Of a DNA stretch of 64,000 nt, positions 52,413 to 61,509 are shown in pieces. The stretch is from CBDDEI01 sp965226775 (lineage in GTDB: Bacteria; Chloroflexota; Dehalococcoidia; SHYD01), in NCBI GenBank assembly GCA_965226775.1, contig CBDDEI010000002.1, positions 1,178,001-1,242,000 of the forward strand, written 5' to 3'. Below the pieces are notes generated by a model. That model saw nothing but the letters and a program-made list of their open reading frames with translations, did not search any database and was not told where the DNA came from. The translations under genes and the position numbers were made by a program. Each line of letters starts with the position of its first letter. Position 1 is the first letter of the stretch.

Positions 52413-53039
52413 ATGCCTACTACAACGACCTGGAGATTGAAGCGCCGTCTCCTTTCCCTTGCGCTAGTGCTGGCAGTAGCGCTCTTTGCCGCCGCCTGCG
52501 CTAGCGACGAAATAGAGGAGACACCCGAGCCCATCATAAGGACCCCAGTTGCGACTACTGGCAGCACTCCTTCCCCAACTGAAGCCCCGCCTACTGTCGC
52601 ACCTCCCACCAACACGTCGGTCCCGGCTCCAAGCAGTCCCGTGACCGGAGCTACTCGAACGGCGAGTCCTGCACCCCTTCCTGCGGGCACAAAGATTGCG
52701 CTGGAGAACCTGCAGCAGGCGTGGAGCGCAGCAGGGTATACGGTAACCGCTGTAGGCCAGTCGGCCGGCTTTACGGGGTTCAGTGTGCAGCCGCGGGAGA
52801 TGAAGCTGGCTCGCGGCACTGACGAGCAGGAGCTCTCAGTGTTTATCTACCCGGACCCGGGTGGTGTAAAGCAAGAGTGGGATGTTACTAATCTGTATGC
52901 CATAGTGCCTACGGGTAACCGCGTAGCCCCAGCGCGTCGGGCGGTGTGGTGGAACGAGAACACCATCGTTGTGGTGCGGACGAGAACGGAGATCGGAAGC
53001 ACACCAGCACTGCAGGCGTTCCTCAACCTAACGCCCTAA
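52413..53039 (+). CDS. lipoprotein with Pro/Thr-rich linker
   Basis: A 208-aa predicted lipoprotein. A basic N-terminus, a hydrophobic helix and the lipobox FAAAC put the cleavage around residue 28. Residues about 35-95 are a Pro/Thr/Ser linker. The folded C-terminal part (LENLQQAWSAAGYTVTAVGQ and ELSVFIYPDPGGVKQEW) has no recognised domain. The ATG at 52413 has AGGAG seven bases upstream. It is on the cell surface by inference. Possibly specific to this lineage. Confidence 0.8.
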   Translation: MPTTTTWRLKRRLLSLALVLAVALFAAACASDEIEETPEPIIRTPVATTGSTPSPTEAPPTVAPPTNTSVPAPSSPVTGATRTASPAPLPAGTKIALENLQQAWSAAGYTVTAVGQSAGFTGFSVQPREMKLARGTDEQELSVFIYPDPGGVKQEWDVTNLYAIVPTGNRVAPARRAVWWNENTIVVVRTRTEIGSTPALQAFLNLTP

Positions 53040-53081
53040 GCCTCGCCGCTCCATCTGCCGCCAGCCCGCGCAAGTAGGTGT

Positions 53082-53747
53082 TTAGCTGGTCTTGTAGCCC
53101 CAGACCGCGTACAAGGGGTCGCTGAGAGGCCCCGGTGAGCGGTCGGCGGATTGGACATTTTCCCAGGCTGCGGACGCCTGGAAGTACTTCCGGACTATCT
53201 CTACGTGCTGGGCGTCGTTAGTGCCCCGCCATAGCGCAATGGCTTTGGTAGGGAAGCAGCGGTTGGAGAAGGTGAGGATGAAGGGGCTGCCCGGTCGCAG
53301 CGCGCGATGCACCTCTTGAAATATGCGTAGTGGGTGCACTAGGTATTGGATAGAGACCGTGCAGATGGCGCCGCCAAAGTGGTCGTCTGGGAAGGGGAGG
53401 CTCGGCTCACGATTGACGTCTCGGACGAGGAATGAAGTGAGCTGAGGATTGTCTGCCATCTCATCGGCGTTCATGCCTAAACCGACGACCTCTTCCGGCC
53501 TGTACTCTAGCGGTAAGTGTGAGCGCCAGCTGCTCATGAAATCCAGGATTCTGCCGGTGGGCGGAAGCAGTTCACCGTAGAGCAGAGAGGCCGCCCGGAT
53601 CGCTTCGTCATCTATGTGCACTAGCTTTCGGGCATACTCGTAGAAGTACTCATCCTGGCTTTCGTCCTCACGTGCGAACAGTTCGACTGGCCCTAGGCCA
53701 TCGCCCGGGACCTGCGCATCCTCATCTTGAGCATCGTTCCTATTCAT
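53082..53747 (-). CDS. SAM-dependent methyltransferase-like protein
   Basis: A 221-aa class I methyltransferase-like protein. The SAM-binding beginning (PPTGRILDFMSSWRSHL) has a divergent motif I without the Gly-x-Gly loop. Motif II/III regions are LPFPDDHFGGAICTVSIQYLVHPLRIFQEVHRALRPGSPFILTFSNRCF, typical of Methyltransf_11. Substrate unknown. The weak motif I leaves real catalytic activity open. It stands alone in an AT-richer segment. Confidence 0.8.
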   Translation of the reverse strand: MNRNDAQDEDAQVPGDGLGPVELFAREDESQDEYFYEYARKLVHIDDEAIRAASLLYGELLPPTGRILDFMSSWRSHLPLEYRPEEVVGLGMNADEMADNPQLTSFLVRDVNREPSLPFPDDHFGGAICTVSIQYLVHPLRIFQEVHRALRPGSPFILTFSNRCFPTKAIALWRGTNDAQHVEIVRKYFQASAAWENVQSADRSPGPLSDPLYAVWGYKTS

Positions 53748-53981
53748 TGGTGTAATCCTCGATTGCCCGCCATGCTAGCAGAAGAGAAGGGCTGCCGCTA
53801 TAGCGGGAGTGGAGGGCGAACCTTTATTGAATAGGTAGTGGAACTGGAAGGTGCTTCTACTAATCTCAAGGCGCTCTCGCCTAAGACGCGGAAAGTCGCC
53901 GAAGCCAAGCTGGGTTCGATAGTTGAGGCGCGAGACCTCTATTGATTGCCGGCGCATCGCGTCCTAGGTGGACGAACCGAC

Positions 53982-54423
53982 TCAGGACTCGGTGGTCTCG
54001 CGCCAGAGGTGACATCCTGTAATACCCAGCGTAATCGGCAGCAGCGTGTCCACTACTGCCCAGATCACCCCTGCCTGATGGTTGCCGTCGAGACTGTCCG
54101 GGCCAAGGGCCAAGAACGCGAGCCAGTTATGGAGAAACAGGATTGTGATGGCAACCGTTGAGTAGAAGAGCACGTTGACTTCTAGGTATTGGCGAGTGAC
54201 AGCCTCGGAGGGGGCAGGCCCTCTTGCGTCCCGCTTGGCTGCGAAGTTGAACACTAGGGCAAGGACGAGCCCTGTGAGCATCAGCACGTCTAGGACGTAC
54301 CATCCAGACGCTGCGTCGAAGCCGAAAGACGCGGCGAGGACCGTGTTGATAATGAAGTACACCGCAACCACCACGGCGACACCGATCAAATAGGCCGCGA
54401 CTCAATTTCTTTAGTGCTACCAT
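53982..54423 (-). pseudogene. 4-helix membrane protein gene with frameshift near start
   Basis: The minus-strand body from about 54389 down encodes four hydrophobic helices (GVAVVVAVYFIINTVLAASF, VLDVLMLTGLVLALVFNF, VNVLFYSTVAITILFLHNWLAF, VIWAVVDTLLPITLGITGC). Its only in-frame start is a TTG without an SD. A strong AAGGAGG lies five bases before an ATG at 54423 that opens another frame (MVALKK), which soon becomes non-protein-like. Skipping one base after KKL joins the two as MVALKKL-VAAYLIGVAVV. The gene therefore appears frameshifted by one base, or the assembly has an error there. Function unknown. Confidence 0.6.
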
Positions 54424-54650
54424 CGAATCCTCCTTCTCGTAATCAATTCTCCAACCCTATTGAACGAAACTGCAATACCCATGTGGATGCCCTTGCTGTA
54501 AGAGCTGCAGGTGATGATGCGTTCCTGGGAGGCAATGCGTTGCCCACCTTGGGTGTGCGCATAATCAGGGAGGGATTTGTTCGTTCTTTTATGACGGAGA
54601 GAAGGCGCGATCGCCACAGGTTGCGACTGCCGGGGATGTCCTAGGAGTGT

Positions 54651-55070
54651 CTAGTAGCTGCGGAACTGGCGTCGAAGCCAGAGGACAAGCCGGACTAATG
54701 AGCTCTGCTGGCCGTCCGGAACATCCAAGCGCTGGCCGCGCCAACGCACCTCTCTCTGTCCCATCCCAAAGAGCTGCTGGAAGGAGAAGTAGAAGGCAGC
54801 CAGGAGCAGGACGATACCGAAAAGCCCCACAAAGCGCGCGGCTCCTGGCATCACAAAGCGAAGGAAGTAGGCGGCCGCTATAAAGATGATAGCGGTAATC
54901 ATCAGTTGGTCCGGCGCAAGGGTGTTGGGGAGGTCGGTGAGGAACCTCCACCATGCGCGTGCTCGGGCCTGCAGCTTGCGGAGGAATCGCTGCGTGCCAG
55001 TTTCTTTGGGAGTAAAGTCCCCCAATTGGCTCAGTAGTTCTTCTATTTCTTGCTCGTAATTGGAGGCCAT
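54651..55070 (-). CDS. hypothetical two-helix membrane protein
   Basis: A 139-aa protein with a charged N-terminal helix (YEQEIEELLSQLGDF), two membrane helices (LMITAIIFIAAAYFLRFVM and FVGLFGIVLLLAAFYFSFQQLFG) and a basic C-terminal tail ending LRRQFRSY. No known domain is recognised. The ATG at 55070 is plausible. It is isolated and on the same strand as the surrounding minus-strand genes. Confidence 0.7.
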   Translation of the reverse strand: MASNYEQEIEELLSQLGDFTPKETGTQRFLRKLQARARAWWRFLTDLPNTLAPDQLMITAIIFIAAAYFLRFVMPGAARFVGLFGIVLLLAAFYFSFQQLFGMGQREVRWRGQRLDVPDGQQSSLVRLVLWLRRQFRSY

Positions 55071-55285
55071 GGCCTTTTCCTCATACGCTCGTATTAATAA
55101 CAGAACTGCTGCTCATCCAGCGTGTACATAAACAGTACTGTTCCTGTTGGGTAGTGTCAAGCCACTTCTTTCCCCGTCTTCTATGGCGCTACGCGTCCTA
55201 TTTGTCCACAGCACCGATGAGAGGGACAACTGATGGGGGCTTGCAAGCTGCAAGCCCCCATCGATTCGTTGTGGTAAACGAGGGA

Positions 55286-56341
55286 CTACGTCCAGCGTGC
55301 AAAGCCCCAGCCGCCGCCGGTGCCGGCAGGTGTGCGAGGCGAGGGCACGTAGTCGATGATGTCCATGTCCAGGTGCTCTACCGCAGCGGAGGCCACAACC
55401 CAGTTCAGGATTTCAGAAGTGGCCGACTGCAGCCGCTGGCGAGGCAGGGAGCAGAGGATCTCGGCGTTCTTCTCCTCCATACCCTTGAGGGCCATTCGAT
55501 CCAGCTCCTCGTCCAAGACAAAGTGGCTTAGACCGCCGGAACCGATGATGGCGATGCGCTTGTCGCTATCCCAGGCGTTCACCGCATCTCCAATCGCCTT
55601 GCCGAACTCATAGCTTCGCTTGGGGCGAGGCTGGTTCGGAGGGTAGCAGGTGTTTTGGGAGATGGGAATGATAGGCACGGGTTTGTTATCCATGAGCTTC
55701 TTAATGACGAAGGAGAATCCATGACCCATACCCTGGGGCCGGGGAGCGGTCTCTCGCTTCCACCAGACGTAGCCGGCCGGACCGATGTTTCCGCCGTACT
55801 CGTCGTGCTGGTAGCGGGAGTGGGCGATGTCAAAGTCGTGGTCTACAAGGTATTCGATGAGGTGCAAACCAAGCTCAGTGTCCACAGGGACGTTCATCTC
55901 TACATCGCCGTAGCCGCTGGCAGAGAGCCGGGTAGGCTCCGGAGCAGTGGGCGGCGGCTTCCGTGGAAGCAGGTGTGCCGTCTCGCCCCAGTAGACCTGG
56001 AACATTGGCATGTTGTCCTCAAAGAGCGCCTCGTCCTGGTCGTCGCTCACAATGATGACGGCGTCTGGGTTAACCTCTTTGAGTGTCTTGGCCAGTTCAC
56101 TAATACCGTGTTGTAGACGGTCGTAGTTCTCCTTAAAGCGCTCAACGGTAACCATGCTGTCGAAACGGCCACCTGCCTCTTCCAGCAACTGGTCGTAGGG
56201 GACAACACTGCCGTCGTGCTTGTGCGAGAGCAGCTCTTTATTGCGTTTGTCGTTGGCTTCACCATGCGCGCCCCAGTAATCCGGGGGCGTGCTAATCATT
56301 GGGGTATGGGACGTACCTATTCCAAGTACGACTTTAGCCAT
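55286..56341 (-). CDS. LigB-type extradiol dioxygenase, copy 1
   Basis: A 351-aa protein of the class III extradiol ring-cleavage dioxygenase superfamily (LigB-like). The metal-site His12 is in GIGTSHTPM, with a second His in LLSHKHDGSV. NPDAVIIVSDDQDEALF and GSGGLSHFVLDEELDRMAL are other family segments. It probably cleaves a catechol-like substrate using non-haem Fe(II). No LigA-type small subunit is visible, either separate or fused. It is a close paralogue of the next gene, 32 bp away on the same strand, so they are probably co-expressed. Confidence 0.88.
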   Translation of the reverse strand: MAKVVLGIGTSHTPMISTPPDYWGAHGEANDKRNKELLSHKHDGSVVPYDQLLEEAGGRFDSMVTVERFKENYDRLQHGISELAKTLKEVNPDAVIIVSDDQDEALFEDNMPMFQVYWGETAHLLPRKPPPTAPEPTRLSASGYGDVEMNVPVDTELGLHLIEYLVDHDFDIAHSRYQHDEYGGNIGPAGYVWWKRETAPRPQGMGHGFSFVIKKLMDNKPVPIIPISQNTCYPPNQPRPKRSYEFGKAIGDAVNAWDSDKRIAIIGSGGLSHFVLDEELDRMALKGMEEKNAEILCSLPRQRLQSATSEILNWVVASAAVEHLDMDIIDYVPSPRTPAGTGGGWGFARWT

Positions 56342-56373
56342 AGTGTTCTCCTTTTATCGGCTGGTGCTGGCTC

Positions 56374-57393
56374 CTAGGTCCAGCGAGCGAAGCCCCAGCC
56401 GCCACCGGTTCCACCCTCAGTCCGTGGCGCCGGCACATAGTCGATGATGTCCATGTCCAAGTGATCTACCGCGCCTGCGGCTACCACCCAGTTGAGGATT
56501 TCAGAAGAAGCGGACTGGAGCTGTTCCCGGGGCAGGGAGCAGAGAATCTCGGCGTTCTTCTCCTTCATTCCTTTAAGGGCTAATCGGTCAAGATCTTCAT
56601 TCAGGACAAAGTGGCTAAGTCCACCAGAGCCTACAACAGCAACGCGCTTGTCACTGTCCCATGATTCGATGGCATCCCGGATAGCCCTGCCCAGCATAAA
56701 GCTGCGCTTGGGTCGCGGCTGATTGGGCGGGTAGCAGGTATTCTGGGTAATAGGAATAATGGGAGTAGGCTTGTGGTCCAGCAGCTTGTTCACTACAAAG
56801 CTAAAACCGTGGCCAAAGCCCCTCGGTCGAGGCGCCGTTTCCCGCTTCCACCACACATAGCCCGCCGGGCCAATGCTGCCGCCGTACTCTTCCTTCATAT
56901 AGCGCGAGTGAGACACGTCGAAGTCGTGGTCTACGAGGTGCTCGATAAGGTGCAGACCTAGCTCGGAATCCACCGGCACTTCCATGTCGTTGTCACCAGT
57001 GCCGTCCGCGGCTTTGCTTGCCGACTGGTGGTACGTATCGCCCCAGTAGACGCTGAACATTGGCATGTTATCGTCAAAGAGGATCTCGTCCTGATCGTCG
57101 CTAACCACCACAACTACGTCGGGGCTTATTTCCTTCATCGTCTTTGCCAGCTCGGCAACGCCAACCTGCAGGCGGTTGTAGTTCTCTTTGAACTGCTCTA
57201 GCCCGACCATGCTGTCGAAACGGCCGCCTGCCTCTTCCAGCAACTGGTCGTAGGGGGCAACGCTGCCGTCGTGCTTGTGCGAGAGGAGTTCTTTGCTCAG
57301 CTTATTGCGCTCGCCGGCCTCAAACCATTTTTCTGGCGGCGTGCTGATCATTGGGGTGTGCGAGGTGCCAATTCCCAGTACTATCTTGGCCAT
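56374..57393 (-). CDS. LigB-type extradiol dioxygenase, copy 2
   Basis: A 339-aa paralogue of the downstream gene, almost collinear with it: the N-terminus (GIGTSHTPMISTPP, with His12), the LLSHKHDGSV segment, the SDDQDE stretch and the C-terminus GGGWGFARWT are shared. It lacks the short Pro-rich insert of copy 1 (PRKPPPTAPEPT). A tandem duplication is the simplest explanation. The two could form a heteromer or have diverged substrates. It is first in the pair; the leader contains a hairpin at 57624-57642. Confidence 0.88.
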   Translation of the reverse strand: MAKIVLGIGTSHTPMISTPPEKWFEAGERNKLSKELLSHKHDGSVAPYDQLLEEAGGRFDSMVGLEQFKENYNRLQVGVAELAKTMKEISPDVVVVVSDDQDEILFDDNMPMFSVYWGDTYHQSASKAADGTGDNDMEVPVDSELGLHLIEHLVDHDFDVSHSRYMKEEYGGSIGPAGYVWWKRETAPRPRGFGHGFSFVVNKLLDHKPTPIIPITQNTCYPPNQPRPKRSFMLGRAIRDAIESWDSDKRVAVVGSGGLSHFVLNEDLDRLALKGMKEKNAEILCSLPREQLQSASSEILNWVVAAGAVDHLDMDIIDYVPAPRTEGGTGGGWGFARWT

Positions 57394-57725
57394 TGGGTAC
57401 TCCTTTGTCTTATCTCAACCCGAAGAAAACAAGCTAGTGGATTACGTTGCTTCAGCAACGCGATGTTGCAGCGTTGTATCTGCTCAGTCCCACCTCCCTT
57501 TGTGTAATAAGCCAGGCATTTCAAATTTGCTATGCGGCAAGATCGGCCTAGTCTAGCTTAACCACGACTTGCCTGTCTACATTGGGCGTAAAGTCTGGCT
57601 TAAAGCGCTTACTATTAGGATACCCTAACTACTTTAGTTAGGTATTGTAGCGATTCTAACAAGGCATCCGACGGGCTGTCAAGCACCTTCCAGCCGTGCA
57701 GGCCATGTGCTATGCTGCACAACGT
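57394..57725. other. intergenic region between LigB pair and tRNA-Pro
   Basis: A 332-bp gap. CCTAACT at 57624-57630 pairs with AGTTAGG at 57636-57642 to make a stable short hairpin, with no T-run after it. TATGCT at 57711-57716 could be a -10 box for the tRNA gene, but no matching -35 at standard spacing was found. No coding frame is supported. Confidence 0.4.
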
Positions 57726-57802
<77 letters not shown>

Positions 57803-57837
57803 CGCTCCCCCCACCCGCTTGGGCAGACCGGCTCAAC

Positions 57838-58197
57838 CTACTCTGTGGCCATTTCCTTTGGATTAGTACCGTGCTGGTTGTCGCCCGGATGGCCCGGCTG
57901 TACGTAGAAGAACAGCAGCGCTAGCGCGCCAAGGATCGGCACTAAGCCAATAAGCAACCACCAGCCGCTACGGCCTGTATCGTGAAGCCTGCGTACGCCA
58001 ACCGTCAAGCTGGGCAGCAGCACACCAAGGCCGAACAGCGCTGCTAGGGCGCCCCCTATCCCTATCAAGCCGTCCACAAAGACCAGTAAAGCGTAAATGA
58101 TTGTGTTGCCGAGTGCGAATATTAACAGTTCTCGACGTCGTGCACGGCCGCTAAAGGTAACGTATTTCTTCAGAGATCCTAAGTACATGTCTATCAT
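57838..58197 (-). CDS. DUF805 membrane protein
   Basis: A 119-aa DUF805 protein with three to four membrane helices. Family marks are YVTFSGRARRRELLIFALGN near the N-terminus and VGVRRLHDTGRSGWWLLIGLVPILG near the C-terminus. Function unknown. An ATG at 58188 is an alternative start. It is 36 bp from the convergent tRNA gene. Confidence 0.92.
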   Translation of the reverse strand: MIDMYLGSLKKYVTFSGRARRRELLIFALGNTIIYALLVFVDGLIGIGGALAALFGLGVLLPSLTVGVRRLHDTGRSGWWLLIGLVPILGALALLFFYVQPGHPGDNQHGTNPKEMATE

Positions 58198-58406
58198 TGC
58201 TGTTTCTCCTTCGTGAGCAATCTCTACTCTATCATTCTACATGGACAGTGTGGTGTCCTAGAGGCCCTCATAGCTCCTCACCAAGATGAGGTTCAGGGTC
58301 TCTGACCGGTTCTTTACCGGAAGAGGGCACTGCTAGGGTAAGCCTTAACCAAGGCGTACGTTTCTCCTTTCTTCTCGCTAAATAGACAGCTCTGAGCTGT
58401 ATGCGC

Positions 58407-59849
58407 TCAGGGTGCAACTGTGGCCTCAGCCCAGAGTTGCTTTCGTGTAGCAGGGTCTATGGCTTGCAGCGTATACCCCTGCTGCCGCGCCAGCCCCTCT
58501 ACACGCCTGACCTGTTGACTCAGGCGATCATTGGCGCGGCGCAGCGCCTCTTCCGGGTTAAGCCCCGCGGCGGCAGCGCGATACGCCAGCTCTCTGAGCC
58601 GCTCGCCAAGGGCTAGGTGCGCCTCGTCCGTGCCCTTCCCCTCAAGTTCCGCCAGTATTGAGGCAACATCGGCGGCTACGTCGCTATCTGGCAGCTGTAG
58701 CTGGGCCAGCCGCTCCTGCAGCGAGCGTGTGTAGGCTAGCGCAGGCAGAGAGCGGGGCAAGCCCTCCAGCATGGATTGCTCTTCAGGACGCTCCTTTTCT
58801 TTGAGGGCCTCCCAATTCTGCGCCACTTGCTGCGCGCTGGCTAGGTGTAGGTCGCCGAAGACATGGGGATGCCTGCGGATAATCTTTTCGGAGATGCCCC
58901 GCACCACGTCCCGTAGCTGGAACTGCTCTTCTTCTGAGGCCATCTGGCAGTGCAGCAAGATATTTAAGAGAACGTCCCCTAGTTCCTCCCGTAAGCCATC
59001 CATGTCTTGCTTATCAAGGGCATCTATGGCTTCATAGGTTTCCTCCAGCAAGTAAGGCTTCAGACTGGTGTGTGTCTGTTCTCTGTCCCAGGGGCAACCG
59101 TTCGGCGCGCGTAGCCTCGCCACAATGGCTGCTAGGCCGGCTACCGTCGCGGTGTTTGCCGTCAGCGCCAGGGGCGGCAGGTAGAGACAGGTCAGGTGGT
59201 TGAAAACGTCCTCCCGGTCCAACTCGTAGAGGGGGAGCGTGCGGACACGCTCATCGGCGCCGCCAGCGTTAACCACGATGGTAATCTGGTGCTCTGCCGG
59301 GTAGAGCTCCAGCAACTCCACCTTGAGCTGGGCAGCCACGTCACGGCTGTAGAGCTGCGCTACGAGCGCGCCGTGGCTGGGATCTACTGCCGGCTGCAGC
59401 GCGTCCACCAGTTGCAGCCCAGGCACGGCGGCTTCCCGCGCGGAAAAGGGATCGAGCCGAAGCGCGGTTAGCGCCGGCTCCAGGAAGCTCAGGCCATCTA
59501 TCACTTTAACGGGCGTGCCGGTGGCGTGGCATCTATCGAGCAAGCCGGTCACCGTCGCCTCCGCTATGAGCGGGTGGCCCGGCACTGCGTAGAGGACGCC
59601 TTGGGGTCGCTGGGCCAGGTCCCACACCTGTTGGATGATAGCGTGATATACCTCGGCAAAGGAGGGCAATGTGCCATAGAGGTGGTCAAAGCTATGTACA
59701 TCCGGGTGCCCGGGCAACTCCGCCACAGTGGGGTGGCGCGCAGTGCGAAGGTATACCTCTTGCGCTTCGGATAGCGTGCGGTGGGCGGCAAACGTCAGCA
59801 GTTCTGCGGGGCCGGGACCTAAGCCAATGATGGTAAGGGGCATAGGCAC
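58407..59849 (-). CDS. mazG: MazG nucleotide pyrophosphohydrolase fused to a tetrapyrrole methylase domain
   Basis: A 480-aa two-domain protein like YabN. Residues 1-about 215 are a tetrapyrrole (corrin/porphyrin) methylase fold starting LTIIGLGPGPAELLTFAAHRTL. Residues about 230-470 are MazG, with NGCPWDREQTHTSLKPYLLEETYEAIDALD and EELGDVLLNILLHCQMA (metal-binding Glu/Asp set). MazG cleaves NTPs to NMPs and helps remove damaged nucleotides. The N-terminal domain's substrate is unknown. The ATG at 59849 is preferred; a second Met two codons in is possible. Confidence 0.93.
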   Translation of the reverse strand: MPMPLTIIGLGPGPAELLTFAAHRTLSEAQEVYLRTARHPTVAELPGHPDVHSFDHLYGTLPSFAEVYHAIIQQVWDLAQRPQGVLYAVPGHPLIAEATVTGLLDRCHATGTPVKVIDGLSFLEPALTALRLDPFSAREAAVPGLQLVDALQPAVDPSHGALVAQLYSRDVAAQLKVELLELYPAEHQITIVVNAGGADERVRTLPLYELDREDVFNHLTCLYLPPLALTANTATVAGLAAIVARLRAPNGCPWDREQTHTSLKPYLLEETYEAIDALDKQDMDGLREELGDVLLNILLHCQMASEEEQFQLRDVVRGISEKIIRRHPHVFGDLHLASAQQVAQNWEALKEKERPEEQSMLEGLPRSLPALAYTRSLQERLAQLQLPDSDVAADVASILAELEGKGTDEAHLALGERLRELAYRAAAAGLNPEEALRRANDRLSQQVRRVEGLARQQGYTLQAIDPATRKQLWAEATVAP

Positions 59850-59935
59850 TCCTGGGCGATGCTATGATAGCGTTGCGAACACTATAGGGCGGGGGCCACG
59901 TCCTGACAAGCCGTTCGTGCACGTGATGTCCGCTT

Positions 59936-60703
59936 ATGTACGATGAACCGATCACCTCTCAGCTAGGGAATGCGCTTTGGCGAGTTGCCGGCGCGCTAGC
60001 GATCTTTGCCCTCCCAGTATTCCTGCTGACTTTCAACGTTCGGCTAGTGGCCACTACTGCCCCCCTCTATACCTACGGCTTTTCGACCTACGACATTCCC
60101 AGCATCACGAGTATCAGCATTGAGGAACTCCAGGCTGCGGCTGCGCAGACGCGGGCCTATTTTCAGAACAACGATGACGAACTGCGCGTGGTCGTCCAAC
60201 GCTTTGGCAAGCCCTTCGATCTCTACAATGAGCGTGAGGTTGCCCATATGCGGGACGTGAAGGCGTTGTTCCAGCGCGTGCACGTCATAGAAGACTGGTC
60301 GGGGGGCTACCTGCTGGCGCTGCTGGGCATCGGCCTGTGGCTGCGGAGGGGCGCATACGTTGTGGTGTGGCTACGGGCGATGTTTGCGGGAGCGCTGTTT
60401 ACCGGAGGACTGGTGTTGCTGGCTGGCGTGGGAGCACTGATTGCCTTTCGGCAGCTCTTCTTGCTGTTTCATCTCCTCAGCTTTAGTAACGACCTCTGGC
60501 AACTCAACCCGGCGAGAGATTTCCTTATCATGATGTACCCCGCGGCCTTCTTCAGAGACGCAGTGCTGGCCGTTGGCGCGCTGGCGTTGCTGGAGGCGGC
60601 GTTGATAAGCGGGCTGGCCGCGCTCATTATCAGCCGCGTGGAGAGTTTGCGACGAGCCGTGGCCAGCCTCGACCCGGTGGAAGGCTACGAGGATCTTGGC
60701 TGA
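59936..60703 (+). CDS. TIGR01906/DUF1461 integral membrane protein
   Basis: A 255-aa membrane protein of the TIGR01906 (DUF1461) family. One N-terminal helix (VAGALAIFALPVFLLTFNVRLVA) is followed by an extracytoplasmic segment with the pattern DIPSITSISIEELQAAAAQTRAYF and FNxRExxHMRDVK-like (NEREVAHMRDVKALFQ), then four more helices. Function unknown, common in Chloroflexota and Firmicutes. No SD precedes the ATG at 59936. It converges with cobJ, whose 3' end it overlaps by 19 bp. Confidence 0.88.
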   Translation: MYDEPITSQLGNALWRVAGALAIFALPVFLLTFNVRLVATTAPLYTYGFSTYDIPSITSISIEELQAAAAQTRAYFQNNDDELRVVVQRFGKPFDLYNEREVAHMRDVKALFQRVHVIEDWSGGYLLALLGIGLWLRRGAYVVVWLRAMFAGALFTGGLVLLAGVGALIAFRQLFLLFHLLSFSNDLWQLNPARDFLIMMYPAAFFRDAVLAVGALALLEAALISGLAALIISRVESLRRAVASLDPVEGYEDLG

Positions 60704-61494
60704 GGATCGTCCTCGTCCCTGCCCAACGGGTACTTGTTGCTGTAGCCCCGGGGCGTGACTACGATGTCTCGGAAACGGAAGGTATTGGAGTTGCCGATAA
60801 TCACCGTGGTTAGCATCCCCATCTCGTGCTCCAGCAGGTGGGCCAAGTCCGTTTGCACAATCTTCTCGCCCTCACGGTAGACGCTCTTGGCGATGACCAC
60901 CGGCGTAGTAGGCGCTCGATGCAGGGAGATGAGCCGCTGCGTTTCCTCGATCTGCTGGGTGCGGCGGCCGCTCTTGGGGTTGTAGAGCACAATGACGAAA
61001 TCGGCGGCGGCGGCGGCCTCCACTCGCTTGTAGATGATGTCCAAGGGCGTGAGCAGGTCACTGAGGCTGATAGCGGCAAAGTCGTGCGCTAACGGCGCGC
61101 CTACCAGCGAGGCCACCGCGCTGGCAGCGGTCACACCGGGCACCACCTCAACCTGCAGGTCTTTCTCCGGCGTCCCTTCTTCCTCATAGAGCACTTCATA
61201 GATAAGGCCGGCCATACCGTAGATGCCGGCGTCGCCGCTGGAGACCACGGAGACCGTCTTCCCCTGCTTGGCCAGCTCCACCGCGGCCTTGGCTCTGCCC
61301 ACCTCTTCCTGCATGCCGCTGGGGAGGACCTCTTTGCCGTCCAGCAGGTCCTTCACCAAGTCGATGTAGGTGCTGTAGCCGATAACCACGTCGGAAGCCT
61401 CGATAGCCTCCTTGGCGCGGAACGTCAGGTGCTCGTGGTTGCCGGGGCCGAAGCCCACGATGAAAAGTTTGCCCATAGGTGTGGAGTTGGTCAT
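60685..61494 (-). CDS. cobJ: precorrin-3B C17-methyltransferase
   Basis: A 269-aa SAM-dependent tetrapyrrole methylase of the CobJ/CbiH type, performing C17 methylation with ring contraction. GKLFIVGFGPGNHEHLTFRAKEAI is the SAM loop, YSTYIDLVKDLL and VSSGDAGIYGMAGLIYEVL are CobJ marks, and NSNTFRFRDIVVTPRGY is the conserved end. It is the last gene of cobM-cbiG-cobJ, 15 bp after cbiG. The presence of cbiG argues for the cobalt-early pathway, where this enzyme is called CbiH. Confidence 0.93.
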   Translation of the reverse strand: MTNSTPMGKLFIVGFGPGNHEHLTFRAKEAIEASDVVIGYSTYIDLVKDLLDGKEVLPSGMQEEVGRAKAAVELAKQGKTVSVVSSGDAGIYGMAGLIYEVLYEEEGTPEKDLQVEVVPGVTAASAVASLVGAPLAHDFAAISLSDLLTPLDIIYKRVEAAAAADFVIVLYNPKSGRRTQQIEETQRLISLHRAPTTPVVIAKSVYREGEKIVQTDLAHLLEHEMGMLTTVIIGNSNTFRFRDIVVTPRGYSNKYPLGRDEDDPQPRSS

Positions 61495-61509
61495 AAGTAT
61501 CCTGCTTGT

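Noticed and set aside
53775..53957. 60-codon minus-strand frame
   Set aside because: No SD, no family-like sequence; it lies in the gap behind the methyltransferase.
57676..57716. Promoter for the tRNA-Pro gene (CTGTCA / TATGCT)
   Set aside because: The spacing between the boxes is 29 bases, too long for a sigma-70 promoter.
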